DNA of 64,000 nt from Phenylobacterium sp. (GCF_013822795.1 NZ_PNLB01000002.1:186001-250000), one strand, 5' to 3'. Shown: positions 9,712 through 18,022, counted from the stretch's first letter. Notes: generated from the letters alone by a model not told the origin. Made by a program: numbers and translations.

Positions 9712-10122
9712 TCAGTGGCCGCGGGGACGTTCAGTCGGTCGCTGAGCCTCGATCGCGAGCGCCTCCGAAAGCGCGCTGGCCTGTTGCGGCGACAGGACCA
9801 TGGAGATCGGTATCCCCTCGCGTGTCGCGACGTGGATCGAAACCTCGCCAGTCGTAGTTCGTCCGGCAACCGTTTGTGTGACCCGAAAGGCGCTGACGAT
9901 CCTGAACGGGTCAGTTTGCGCCTTGGCGCCCGCGCGAACCTTGGCGGCGGCTTCCCCCGCCGTTCGAAACGCCGTCAGGAGCTTGGTCCAGACGTGCGCT
10001 GGCGTCTTGAGCGCCACGATGCCCGAGTTCGCCGTTCGGACTTCCACGAAGACGGTCTGGCCATTGTCCATGCTGCCGACGCGCGCGTGGCCAGTCACCT
10101 GAATCTCGGTTAGCTCAACCAT
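9712..10122 (-). CDS. hypothetical protein
   Basis: 136 residues starting MVELTEIQVTG. This start is supported by a GGAGG at the right distance, and it lies one base after the TGA of a small upstream reading frame. The protein is soluble, of mixed beta and alpha character (TVFVEVRTANSGIVALK, then TGEVSIHVATREGIPISMVL), and ends with a helix and a basic tail. No motif or family is recognised. The close coupling with the 10124-10324 frame suggests a two-gene unit. Confidence 0.6.
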   Translation of the reverse strand: MVELTEIQVTGHARVGSMDNGQTVFVEVRTANSGIVALKTPAHVWTKLLTAFRTAGEAAAKVRAGAKAQTDPFRIVSAFRVTQTVAGRTTTGEVSIHVATREGIPISMVLSPQQASALSEALAIEAQRPTERPRGH

Positions 10123-10123
10123 G

Positions 10124-10324
10124 TCATCCTCCGCGCGCGCCGTATCGAGACACCGAGTCGATAGCGGGGCCCAGGCCGGGGGCGCCTTTGGACAGAGGTG
10201 GCGGCGCCTCGCCATCTTCATCGGACACCACAAATTTGCTAGTCTGTCGCCGCTGCAGTCCAATTCTGGTCGGCCGCATCCCTTGAATGCGCGCCCGTCG
10301 GGCTTCGGCCTGGCGGGCCTTCAA
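10124..10324 (-). CDS. possible small basic protein coupled to the next gene
   Basis: 66 residues from a TTG start, or 51 from an internal ATG. The N-terminal half is strongly basic (RQAEARRARIQGMRPTRIGL). The main support is positional: the GGAGG-TGA end of this frame supplies the ribosome site of the following gene, whose ATG begins one base after the TGA. No strong ribosome site precedes the TTG. It could be a chance frame. Confidence 0.35.
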   Translation of the reverse strand: MKARQAEARRARIQGMRPTRIGLQRRQTSKFVVSDEDGEAPPPLSKGAPGLGPAIDSVSRYGARGG

Positions 10325-10546
10325 GATGTTGCGAGACCGCGCCTCGCACCAGCGAAGCCCACATTCCTGGGTGCTGCAGTAGAGCTCAACGGCGTCGCTC
10401 CAACTTCCGGTCGGCTAGGTGATGTCGCCCAGATCGGCCGCCAGCGAGCTGAGCAGGGTCGCTCGACCAGCCCATGAGGGAGGCGCCTTGCGCGCGCCCT
10501 AACAAGCTGTACCGTTCGTCTCTGGCAGGAGCCCCGGGGGAGAGCC

Positions 10547-11170
10547 ATGCGCCGTGAGCTTATAGCTGCAACTTTCGCCCTCATCGGGTGCAGCCCGTCT
10601 GGCGATGTGGAGCAACCGAGCGCGCCGCCCACGGAGGCCAGCGACAAGCCGAAAGTTTGGTCGTTCGGCTGAAGAAATGGCGGCTGCGGAGCGGGAGAAG
10701 GCGCAGGCCTCGGAACTCGCTGGGTTTCAGCCGCGGTGACGACAGAGAATTCATCGCCAGGCGGCGAGGTCGTCAATCGCATCTACCGCGGTCAGAAGCT
10801 CACGATCTACGAGGAGCGCTCCGGCTGGACGCGGACGACAGCCGATGGCTTCACACCGCGATGGAGCAAGACCGCGGACCTCTCTGAGAAGCAGCCGCCA
10901 CCGGCCGCGGAGTACGCTGGGCCAGAACAGTATCGCGACCCGCGGAGCGCGCCGGACGCAATCCCGAACTCCGGAGAGTACAACCTCTCCAAGGCAGACG
11001 TAGACATCCTTTGGAATGGCGCGAAGCTCGTCCTCGATAGCCAGGACTGTGGGACCGTCACCGTAGCGGACAAGAGCGTGTCGAAGAAGGACACCTACTA
11101 TGTGACATGCTCATCGGGTCGGGCGCACAATGTGTTCTTTACGAAGGTGGAAGCCTTGGCCGCACAATAG
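10547..11170 (+). pseudogene. lipoprotein with SH3-like domain, apparently disrupted
   Basis: An ATG at 10547 after a GGGGGAGAG site opens a lipoprotein N-terminus (LIAATFALIGC, Cys15) of 41 codons ending at TGA 10670-10672. The same frame reopens and encodes an SH3b-like segment from about 10736 (VVNRIYRGQKLTIYEERSGW) and a C-terminal domain with two cysteines (DSQDCGTVTV, YYVTCSSG) to 11170. Between them the +1 frame reads EEMAAAEREKAQASELAGFQ, a natural-looking helical linker. Two compensating one-base indels would restore one protein of about 207 residues. Bacterial SH3b domains bind peptides or peptidoglycan. Alternatively the second frame is a separate 144-residue gene. Confidence 0.5.
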
Positions 11171-11233
11171 GCGTCGAACCTCGCCCGCCGGCGCGGTGGC
11201 GACGTCTCGGTCCGCAACGGTCGGAGGACTTCC

Positions 11234-11515
11234 ATGCGAGCTGCCGCGCCCGTGATCGGCGCTCTGAGTGCGCTCTCGCTCGCCGCCTGTGGCGCCGCGC
11301 CGGCCGGCGGCCGAACAAGCTCGATGGGAAAGCGCGCCGATTTCAGGCGATCCAGAGGTGGAGCGCGAGTACCAGGGCGTCGTGGGTGAAATGGGGCCAG
11401 GCCCGGGCGTCGAGGCGTTGCTCTTTGGGGGCCGCGGCTTTGACGGTCAAACTTGCGAGGCCTGGAAGGTGCTGGGAACTTGCGAACAGCCAGCATCGCG
11501 GATGACGCGAGGAAC
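11234..11515 (+). pseudogene. probable frameshifted small lipoprotein
   Basis: ATG 11234 follows a GGAGGACTTCC site and begins a clear lipoprotein signal (VIGALSALSLAACG, Cys19). Soon after, this frame becomes Arg/Gly-rich and stops. The +1 frame instead reads as a normal protein (RWESAPISGDPEVEREYQGV, LLFGGRGFDGQTCEAWKVLG). A single frameshift somewhere in about 11290-11330 would join them. The 3' limit is approximate. Family not recognised. Confidence 0.45.
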
Positions 11516-11533
11516 ACGCTCCTCCCCGCCTTG

Positions 11534-11743
11534 TCAGTCGGGATCGTCCCGCAGGTCCTCAATCGTCGTCTCGATGAGTCCGAGGCGGGCGGCGCGAGAC
11601 AACACGTCCGCCAGCTCGTCCGCCTCCCGAACGCGTAGACCCATCGCGGCCTGGCCGTCTTCCAGTTGAGCGACAAGCCCGGTCCATATGTCGAAGACCG
11701 ACCAGCCCTTGTCGTCCCTGCGGATGGCGAAACGTGGGGTCAT
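11534..11743 (-). CDS. small conserved-looking hypothetical protein
   Basis: 69 residues from the internal ATG (MTPRFAIRRDDKGWSVFDIW). The pattern of a beta-hairpin (FAIRRDDKGWSVFDIWTG), a Gly-Leu turn and an acidic helix (EADELADVLSRAARL) is one I associate with small uncharacterised proteins of Caulobacterales, though I cannot name a family. It is encoded opposite the disrupted lipoprotein at 11234. Confidence 0.6.
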   Translation of the reverse strand: MTPRFAIRRDDKGWSVFDIWTGLVAQLEDGQAAMGLRVREADELADVLSRAARLGLIETTIEDLRDDPD

Positions 11744-12474
11744 GGCCAGGAGCCTATCACCGCCCGCCCAGAGAGCCACGAAAAGGGAAGAGCCCCAGCT
11801 CGCCTACCCATGGGGCATGGATGGGACGGTGGAGCGCCAAGAGCCACAAAGGCCTAGATGGGCAGCCGCGCTGGGGCGGATTGGGAACGCTCGGCGAGCC
11901 TTTTCCCGATCCGTGCGGTTTCGCCTAGCGGGTCGCTGCATGCGCAGCTTTTTGCGGCGGCCCCTGGTTGGTTGCGTGTCGGCCAATGCGCCCTGCCGCA
12001 ACCGATGTGCTCCCAGGAATGGCCGCCGGCCGCAGCCGCTCAGGCTCGGCGGCCATCTCGGGAACGTTTCGATTGCGTCCAACGTTTCTTCTCGCCGCGC
12101 TGGCGCACCGGCAGCGCGTCTCAGCGCGGCGCGGTCGCTTCGCGTCCGTGGGCCGGGGGCGGTCTTCCCTGCAAACAGCAGATGCATCGAGGCCGCCCCC
12201 GGTGACGGCGATGGAATGCGTTTGGGAGGCTGGGAGCTTGTCGGCTGGCGGCAGCCCTCGGCGAACCCGCCTCTCCCTCGCGCCCGGAAACGCGGCCCCG
12301 CACGGTTCGGCGACCGCGCGCTCATGGCCCACGGTCTACCTTTCGCCCGTAGGGCGTTCGCCCTAAGCGAGCGCCTCGCGACGACAAGCATAGATGTCGA
12401 TCCAGCCGGGTGCGAGATTGTCGTCCATCGCCTTGAGCTGCCGACGCCGAGACGGCGCCCTGGCGTTGGTTCAG
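11744..12474. other. 731-bp stretch without a convincing gene
   Basis: Long open frames cross it on both strands, but their translations are Arg/Pro/Ala-rich and lack protein-like hydrophobic patterning. They look like by-products of high GC. It may contain decayed coding DNA. Confidence 0.45.
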
Positions 12475-13215
12475 CTAGGCAAGGGCCGACCGGGCCCGCT
12501 TGCGGCTGGACCGGATGGCCGAACCCGCAGCGCCGAACCCGAGGATCATCATCGCCCAGGCGGAAGGCTCGGGAACCCCCGACACCCATGTCCGGAAGTT
12601 CATATCGTAGTCCGTGTGATACATTCCCGCGGGGATGAAGGTGAACGCCTTGCCTCCGGCATAGTTGTTCGTGTCGCTGCCGTCAGACATGGTGTGCCAG
12701 CTGCTCCACGAGGTCTGGCAGAAGGCCACTTGCGGGCAGGATTCCACGGACATGCGGAAGGTGAGCAGATCGCCCTGAGCAGCCATGATGCCAAGGCTCC
12801 GGAGATCGAAGCTCGAGGTTACGTTCGCGCCTTCGCCCAGCTCGGACGCGGCCCTTGTCAGCGAACCGAGCTCGATCTGCCCCGGATACCACTCGTTCCC
12901 CCCGCTGAGGATCGTCAGGGTCACCTGGAAGTCCGTGTCGGTCGTAAATGCCTGGCCGTCCATGGACATCAAGCGAATGGCGCTGCCGAAGATGTCGATC
13001 TGATCCAGCCGGCCAGATTGGCCGACGGTCCAGGTTTGATACCCCTGTGTCGGCTGCAAACCGAATTGCGCTGAGTAGTGCGACGAGCCGCCGAGTCCCC
13101 CGCCGTGAGGAGTCTTTTCCAACAGGTTGTCGACATCGATGGTCGCAGCGTGCGTAGGCTGAGCCCCGATTACTGCGACAATAGCCAGCGTGGCCACTGA
13201 GCTCCACAAACGCAT
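12475..13215 (-). CDS. PEPxxWA-CTERM exported protein
   Basis: 246 residues. A Sec signal peptide occupies residues 1-23 (VATLAIVAVIGAQPTHA). A beta-rich secreted domain follows, and the C-terminus is a sorting tail: VPEPSAWAMMILGFGAAGSA, then the basic cluster RSSRKRAR. This PEPxxWA motif, hydrophobic helix and basic end is the exosortase-type signal of alphaproteobacteria, so the protein is expected at the cell surface or in the matrix. The domain has two cysteines (SCPQVAFCQ) and resembles carbohydrate-binding jelly rolls only in a general way. No exosortase gene is in the window. A second protein with the same tail is at 22088. Confidence 0.85.
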   Translation of the reverse strand: MRLWSSVATLAIVAVIGAQPTHAATIDVDNLLEKTPHGGGLGGSSHYSAQFGLQPTQGYQTWTVGQSGRLDQIDIFGSAIRLMSMDGQAFTTDTDFQVTLTILSGGNEWYPGQIELGSLTRAASELGEGANVTSSFDLRSLGIMAAQGDLLTFRMSVESCPQVAFCQTSWSSWHTMSDGSDTNNYAGGKAFTFIPAGMYHTDYDMNFRTWVSGVPEPSAWAMMILGFGAAGSAIRSSRKRARSALA

Positions 13216-13547
13216 GCGTCATTCCTTCTGATTCGACAGAAGGCTAGTGCAGCCGTCCGCCGCACGTCCAACTCAATCTCCTGTAGAGCGATATCCCCTT
13301 GGGTTGCAGGGCGGTCCCAAGCGCGTGGGAGGGCTGGCTTCCTCCGTTGTTAGCGCCCAGGCTTCCACCTGTTGCCGCAAGCTAGGCACGTCACCACGAT
13401 ACTGGAGCTGCCTAGCCCACCGGCGGCCAACCCCATAGGGCCCACGACCAGAGCGCCTAGCGCAGCCCGCGACGACCCCATCCCCTGACACTGCTGAGCG
13501 AGCAGCGGCAGTTGTCGGCGAACGGTTTGTTGAGGCGTGGCGCGGGC
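13216..13547. other. 332-bp intergenic region
   Basis: It lies upstream of the minus-strand PEP-CTERM gene and should hold its promoter. I see no gene, terminator or repeat here. Confidence 0.4.
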
Positions 13548-13892
13548 TCAATTCTCAGCGTGGTCAGTGACCTGATGAACAAGCAACTTGCGGTTCATGC
13601 CATCGCTGTAGATGATCACGTCGCCGGCGCGTTCGGCGACACTCAGGCCTAGCTGTTCGTCGGCGACGAAGTCATCGATCACGGACCAGCCGACGCCCCC
13701 GTCAGTGATGGCCACATAGCGGTTCTTCCCTGCTCTCGGAATCTCCAGAACGAGCACACGCAATTCTCGCGGACTGGTGCCTCCTGAAGCTTTTAGAGAT
13801 CCAGATCCGTAGCCCGGAAACGCCAACCCCAGTACTGCGGAGAACGCCTGCTCCCGATCGGCGAACCGCCTGGGTAACTGCGCGCGCGTCAT
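13548..13892 (-). CDS. hypothetical protein coupled to an exported partner
   Basis: 114 residues. The ATG overlaps the TGA of the preceding gene by one base (TGATG), so translation is probably coupled. The protein is soluble and beta-rich (RVLVLEIPRAGKNRYVAITD, GWSVIDDFVADEQLGLSVAE). It has no signal peptide of its own, whereas the partner does, so the two may be halves of one exported protein separated by a frameshift. Family unknown. Confidence 0.5.
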   Translation of the reverse strand: MTRAQLPRRFADREQAFSAVLGLAFPGYGSGSLKASGGTSPRELRVLVLEIPRAGKNRYVAITDGGVGWSVIDDFVADEQLGLSVAERAGDVIIYSDGMNRKLLVHQVTDHAEN

Positions 13893-14122
13893 CAGCCGTC
13901 GACATGGGCGATCTCGGTTGGGTCGATGTTGCTCGGATCCTGCTGGTAGTCCTCATAGTCGCGCGACAGGCGCACAACCTCTCCATCATAGATGACCGAC
14001 CGACCGTCATCGCTGATTTCAGCGCGCGGTGAGGGCTCGGCCCGTGCGGTTTGGGCGAAACCCGCAGAGGTCCCGATCGCCATCACGGCTATTGCAGTGT
14101 TGAGGTTAGGAAGCCCCCGCAT
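13892..14122 (-). CDS. small exported hypothetical protein
   Basis: 76 residues with a signal peptide (LNTAIAVMAIGTSAGFAQTA) and a short acidic mature part (ISDDGRSVIYDGEVVRL, EDYQQDPSNIDPTEI). It overlaps the next gene by one base. Either a true small periplasmic protein, or the N-terminal part of a frameshifted gene completed by 13548-13892. Confidence 0.5.
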   Translation of the reverse strand: MRGLPNLNTAIAVMAIGTSAGFAQTARAEPSPRAEISDDGRSVIYDGEVVRLSRDYEDYQQDPSNIDPTEIAHVDG

Positions 14123-14497
14123 AGGCCGAGGCTAGAGCTGAAGTCGGGAGGGGGCAACGCACGCCGAGCTCTCGGTGAGAGCCTGCGGAGGTCCCTTCCC
14201 GTATGAACTTTTGCAGCCCGGCTTCAGCGTCGAGGATGGGCCGCCCGGCGCCGAAGCTAACCGACTCCCAGTCTTCCCGCATGGCTCGCGCCAGGAAGTA
14301 GTCTGCAAGAGTCCAGCACCGCCTGCTTGCCGGATCGTCTTCCACTCGGTACCCAGCCAGTTTGGCGACACGAGCGAGAGTCTGGCTGACAGCGAGCCCG
14401 TCGATGTCTTCTCGACCTCCGCTGGGAGGTTTGCGGACAACTCGAACGGCTGAGCCGCCAAGGCGCGCAACTCAGCCAAGTTCCGTGCCTGGCGCAT
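14106..14497 (-). pseudogene. frameshifted hypothetical gene
   Basis: The N-terminal frame from ATG 14497 reads MRQARNLAELRALAAQPFEL and on for about 40 natural-looking residues, then degrades. A second frame carries a well-formed continuation from about 14400 (GLAVSQTLARVAKLAGYRVE, CWTLADYFLARAMREDWESV, GLQKFIREG) to the stop at 14106. The second frame has no plausible start of its own, because a TGA lies just upstream. One frameshift between about 14400 and 14440 would make a soluble helical protein of about 130 residues. Family not recognised. Confidence 0.5.
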
Positions 14498-14681
14498 CAA
14501 GGTGAGCTAGTCGGCGCGCCCCGCGGGGGGAGCCGGCCCGGCCCCGCCGCGCCCCGCCCCCTGCCCTTCCTGGCCCTGGTGGCGCGTCCGCTGGACGCGG
14601 GCAAATCCCCGGAGATACGGCGTCGAACAGCCGGTCAGGGGCCCAGCTCGCACCGTCAGGCGGGCTGTCTCGCAGGAAGGC

Positions 14682-14996
14682 TTATCGACCCGCTTCGCGC
14701 AGCCGAATGTAAACTCGCGCCACCGCATGAGAGAGCGTCAGCGACGGTTCTGTCGCGCACACGTTGGCGACCTCCATCACCAGGCCTTCAACATCAGTAC
14801 TATGGCCGACCTTGCCCTCCGCCATGGCGTTGAGGCCCGACCAGTAGCCGGCGATCCATTGCAGCCCGGCCGCCTGGGATTCGGCGCTCCTCTGCCACGA
14901 GGCGCAACTCGATGCGCCCGCGCCAAGCGTGAGCACCTGGGCCGGCGGCGCCGCCGAGGCGACCGCTGCGCTGGCCAAGGCTGCTATCATCAACAT
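14682..14996 (-). CDS. small secreted protein, Rap1a/HdeA-like layout
   Basis: 104 residues from the ATG at 14996, chosen because it opens directly onto a signal peptide (MLMIAALASAAVASA). The mature domain is helical with a conserved-looking pattern: SSCASWQRS, then GYWSGLNAM, then VANVCATEPSLTLSHAV. Two cysteines about 60 residues apart probably form a disulfide. This arrangement is seen in small periplasmic proteins annotated as Rap1a/Tai-immunity or HdeA-like; the match is by layout only. Confidence 0.6.
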   Translation of the reverse strand: MLMIAALASAAVASAAPPAQVLTLGAGASSCASWQRSAESQAAGLQWIAGYWSGLNAMAEGKVGHSTDVEGLVMEVANVCATEPSLTLSHAVARVYIRLREAGR

Positions 14997-15283
14997 CTCG
15001 GATACTCTCTCCACTAGAGCGGTGAACTGCGTTGTGGCGTTGGGGCGCCCCGGCCTCGCGCCAGTCTGGACGCCGCATAGGTCGCGCCCCATACACTGGG
15101 AGCGGTCGCAATCCGAATCCGGGTGCATCTGAGCAGCAAGGCCGACTTCCGGCGGTTGGATACCCTGGCGTTGAAGGCACGCTCCATGCGCTGCAGAGAC
15201 CGGCGGATCGGATCAATCAGCAGGCAGACTATGGCCGACAACGAACAGCGCTCCGCGACGATGCGGCCGCCCCGGCTCCGGCG

Positions 15284-15547
15284 CTATTCGGGGTGTGCGT
15301 TCAGCGCCGCACGCGCGCCAGTCACCATATTCACGTCTCGAAGCACGACGGGCGCTCGGCGACCGTCTTCGAGGACAAGCGTCGATACCGACTCCTGCCA
15401 AGCGCGCTGGAGATCGAAGAAGTCGCCGTTGATCCGGCCGTCGGCGCCAGCTCGCCCGTCGCGCAGCCACATTTCGATGTTGTAGGTGACTTCGAAAGTC
15501 GAGCCGTCCTCCAGCTCGATTTGACCACTGCCCGCAAGCGTCTCCAT
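15284..15547 (-). CDS. hypothetical small protein
   Basis: 87 residues starting METLAGSGQIELEDGS, preceded by a strong AAGGAAGG site. It is soluble and beta-rich (IELEDGSTFEVTYNIEMWLR), followed by a helix (DFFDLQRAWQESV) and more strands (STLVLEDGRRAPVVLRD). No family recognised; such small single-domain proteins are common in accessory regions. It stands divergent from the zinc-ribbon gene at 15771. Confidence 0.6.
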   Translation of the reverse strand: METLAGSGQIELEDGSTFEVTYNIEMWLRDGRAGADGRINGDFFDLQRAWQESVSTLVLEDGRRAPVVLRDVNMVTGARAALNAHPE

Positions 15548-15770
15548 CAGCCTTCCTTTCTCCGGACAAGGCGGAACTTGGTTACTGAGCTCAACAATCA
15601 GTTGCCCCGCGCGACCGATCTTGACAAGTCCGAGGGCGAGAGCCGACTGCAGCGGCGCGGCGACGAAACTCTGTCGAGTCAAGATGGTCCCGCGCGAGGA
15701 GATCGCGAACCTCCGGGCGTTGCGGGCAGACCGCGCGACCGTCGGCGCACTGAACGCAAGAGCTGCAATC

Positions 15771-16001
15771 ATGTCCGTCCACCTTGCCCACTATCTTGAT
15801 CATGAGCGCTGCCATGGCGTGCGGCTGACCTGCCTGGGATGCATGGGCCATCGCGACCTTTCCCTGACCGCCGTCATCCTCCGCCTTGAGGCGCTCGGCC
15901 TGGACGGCCCGCGTACGGCGATCGGAGACGTGGCGAGGTTCGTGCGCGAGCCGTGCCCGACGTGCGGCGGCAAGACATTTGAGACGGCGCCGGCGGTCTG
16001 A
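15771..16001 (+). CDS. small zinc-ribbon-like protein
   Basis: 76 residues from the ATG at 15771 (MSVHLAHYLDHERC). Two cysteine pairs, LTCLGCM and EPCPTCGGK, are separated by about 45 residues that form a helical segment (LTAVILRLEALG), an arrangement expected to bind one zinc ion. I recall similar small proteins in Caulobacterales with the same closing PCP.CGGK, but no function. Regulatory or structural role unknown. Confidence 0.65.
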   Translation: MSVHLAHYLDHERCHGVRLTCLGCMGHRDLSLTAVILRLEALGLDGPRTAIGDVARFVREPCPTCGGKTFETAPAV

Positions 16002-16028
16002 AGCACGAACGGCCGACCGCTCAAGCGA

Positions 16029-16274
16029 TCAACGGACGACCATCCAGAGCAGGACGAGAAGTGCGGCGAGAGCCAATGCCGGCCCCAATACGATGATCGG
16101 GTTGAAGCCCATCGCATAGCCGTACCACGCGACGCAGGCCGCGAGGGCCATCAGTCCTGCGCTGACGACAAGGACCAGTCCCTTGAGGATCGCCTTCAGC
16201 GCCCGTCGACGCCATGATCCTGACGCGAGCCGCCGGGCGAGCGCCGCTGGCTGAGCTGGCGGCCCCGGCTGCAT
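16029..16274 (-). CDS. small two-helix membrane protein
   Basis: 81 residues from MQPGPPAQPAAL; the start lies directly after the TGA of the upstream gene (TGAG then ATG), so the two form an operon. A basic N-terminal third (SWRRRALKAILK) precedes two transmembrane helices (GLVLVVSAGLMALAACVAW and PIIVLGPALALAALLVLLWM). No family recognised. Confidence 0.55.
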   Translation of the reverse strand: MQPGPPAQPAALARRLASGSWRRRALKAILKGLVLVVSAGLMALAACVAWYGYAMGFNPIIVLGPALALAALLVLLWMVVR

Positions 16275-16275
16275 C

Positions 16276-16530
16276 TCAGCGCCTCGAAGCCTCGATGGCC
16301 CGTAAATCGGCCCCCAGCCGCCCGGCGATCCTGCTCGCCCACGTTGAGACGAAGGCGAAGATGGCCGCAATGCCGGACACGAGCGCAGCGAAGGACAGGT
16401 TAGGCGATGGCGCTAGCAGCTGCGCCCCCGCAACGGGCGCGACGACCAGGGCCATGATCGACATGCACGTCGCCAAGACGACGAATACGAGGCGGTTCAT
16501 ACTTGCGAGGCGTATTTCGTACTCGGTCAT
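16276..16530 (-). CDS. small two-helix membrane protein
   Basis: 84 residues from MTEYEIRLASMNR. Two transmembrane helices (LVFVVLATCMSIMALVVAPV and LSFAALVSGIAAIFAFVSTW) are followed by a basic C-terminal end. It is the first gene of a pair with 16029-16274. Function unknown; two adjacent small membrane proteins could form a complex. Confidence 0.55.
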   Translation of the reverse strand: MTEYEIRLASMNRLVFVVLATCMSIMALVVAPVAGAQLLAPSPNLSFAALVSGIAAIFAFVSTWASRIAGRLGADLRAIEASRR

Positions 16531-16756
16531 GTGGCGCAGGTGAAGGCCTCGGCGCTCGGGCGTCAACCCGCCGCCAAATTGCATGGGGACCGGCCCTAAA
16601 TCGGGAGCGGAGCCAGGTCAGGCGTGCGCCGGCCGGGGAACCTCCGCGCGCGCGGTCCGTTTGGAGCCCGCCCGTCGCGCACTCTCCGCACGGATGGGCA
16701 GCTTCAGGAAGCCGCCTCCGTGTCTGCGCATGGGGGCGGTTTCTTCCCCTTTGCCA

Positions 16757-16840
16757 CTGCGCGGCGGCTGTGGACGATCTGCTCGATGTCCGCTGTCGGC
16801 GACTAGGTTCGCGACCGAAATCGACCCATTGCGGGCATCA
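16757..16840 (+). repeat. 84-bp direct repeat, copy 1
   Basis: Aligns without gaps to 17417-17500. The most conserved part is GTCCGCTGTCGGCGA.TAGGT, followed by a weaker match ending GGRCATC. The core is bounded by ATGTCCGC and a near-complement GCGGGCAT, as in dispersed palindromic intergenic elements. It overlaps the 3' end of the STM3941-like gene by three bases. Confidence 0.6.
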
Positions 16841-17350
16841 AGAACGCGACTCTTTGCTCTCCAAAGCCTGCCGCCGGTAAGTGTTGAGTTTGTTCGCCAT
16901 GGTCTCCGGCGGTGTCGCCCAGCCCTTCGGCAGCGCGGCATCCGCACCGAACTGCCGATTGAATTTTGTCATCGGCGAAGCCTCACCAGAGTTCGGTCGA
17001 TAATTGTAGCCGATTAACTTGCCGCCCCTTGGGAGCCGATAGACAAAAAACTCGTCGACGTCCTTCCACCGCACTTTCTTCGGCGTCCGCACTAGCCCGC
17101 CAGAAAGTGTAAAGCCTTCTTCGTCGAGCGAAAGTCGCTGGGGTCGGATCAATAGCCAGGTGAAAATGGTCGAACATAAGCCGAAGAAAACAACGCCGAC
17201 ATTGAGCTTCCAAGATCCTGGATCGTCATCCCTCGGTAGAAACAGCCCAATGGCGACGAATACGAGGCTACCTGCAAGATAGAAGGCGGACTTCAGGCGC
17301 GAACTCAATATCTCCATCGTACTCACCGCAACTTCTTCCGCTCGCTTCAA
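16838..17350 (-). CDS. STM3941-like membrane protein
   Basis: 170 residues. Two transmembrane helices (AFYLAGSLVFVAIGLFL and LNVGVVFFGLCSTIFTWLLI) are followed by a soluble beta-rich domain starting LSLDEEGFTLSGG and VRWKDVDEFFVYRLP. The order of helices and the LDEEGF...RWKDV pattern fit the uncharacterised STM3941 family, which resembles a membrane-anchored PH-like fold. An alternative start is the ATG 11 codons in. The gene is bracketed by two direct copies of an 84-bp repeat. Function unknown. Confidence 0.7.
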   Translation of the reverse strand: MKRAEEVAVSTMEILSSRLKSAFYLAGSLVFVAIGLFLPRDDDPGSWKLNVGVVFFGLCSTIFTWLLIRPQRLSLDEEGFTLSGGLVRTPKKVRWKDVDEFFVYRLPRGGKLIGYNYRPNSGEASPMTKFNRQFGADAALPKGWATPPETMANKLNTYRRQALESKESRS

Positions 17351-17416
17351 GATCGCAGTGCACCCAGTATCGACAAGCGAGTGAATGTCTCCTTGCCACC
17401 CTTAGCTGCCGAGCGG

Positions 17417-17500
17417 CTGCGCCCGTTTCTTGGCCGATCTCCTCGGCGTCCGCTGTCGGCGAGTAGGTCTGCGCCCCAAGGCGGCCCGTTGCCGGACATC
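17417..17500 (+). repeat. 84-bp direct repeat, copy 2
   Basis: Same orientation as copy 1 and exactly 660 bp away. It lies between the start of the STM3941-like gene and the end of the repeat-protein gene at 17526. The shared core GTCCGCTGTCGGCGA.TAGGT is nearly identical, while flanking positions have drifted. Confidence 0.6.
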
Positions 17501-17525
17501 GGACAGGGCCGGAGCGCTGCCCAAG

Positions 17526-17990
17526 CTAGCTGTGCGGCGCGACCGTTATGGCGTTGCGCTCGCAGATTGCATGGGCTGTTTCGGCCACGAATACGTCCAT
17601 GTCCGCCGCGAGCGCTTCAAGGACATCGCGCGGCACATTGGGATTGCCCGCAATCGTACTGCGGACGGTGGCGTCGGAGTCCAAGGCAAGTTGCTCAAAT
17701 AGCTGGCGACTGAGCTTGCGCTTCATCGCGACCGCCTGGCGCACTCGCTGATCTAGATCGCGAGCCAGCAGGGCCAGGATCTCAAGGGGAACCGTTTTGT
17801 TGTGGGCGACCCATTCACGCATGTCCGGGTAGCGCGAGATGACCTCAAGCCAGACCTCTTCAGCCGCCTCTTCGCGCGCAGCGCGCCCGTACTCATCCGG
17901 GTCGCTGCTTCGCCTTAAGCGGCTGAACTCGTCGGCTGAACCAATCATCCCGAGACGATAGTCGCCAAGTGGTTCGGTATTCCACCCCAT
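17526..17990 (-). CDS. variant leucine-rich/HEAT-like repeat protein
   Basis: 154 residues. After an acidic N-terminal third come three short helical repeats of about 24 residues: WVAHNKTVPLEILALLARDL, VAMKRKLSRQLFEQLALDSD and IAGNPNVPRDVLEALAADMD. This is the pattern of LRV/HEAT-like repeat proteins, which act as protein-binding scaffolds. No signal peptide, so it is probably cytoplasmic. Its 5' end overlaps the upstream flank of the divergent lipoprotein at 18023 only outside that gene's coding part. Confidence 0.65.
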   Translation of the reverse strand: MGWNTEPLGDYRLGMIGSADEFSRLRRSSDPDEYGRAAREEAAEEVWLEVISRYPDMREWVAHNKTVPLEILALLARDLDQRVRQAVAMKRKLSRQLFEQLALDSDATVRSTIAGNPNVPRDVLEALAADMDVFVAETAHAICERNAITVAPHS

Positions 17991-18022
17991 GGCTGACTGA
18001 GGAATTGTGGCACAAAGCGCCG

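Noticed and set aside
11688..12638. Overlapping frames of 316 and 261 codons on opposite strands between the small hypothetical gene and the PEP-CTERM gene
   Set aside because: Both are Arg/Pro/Ala-rich without hydrophobic patterning, ribosome sites or recognisable motifs.
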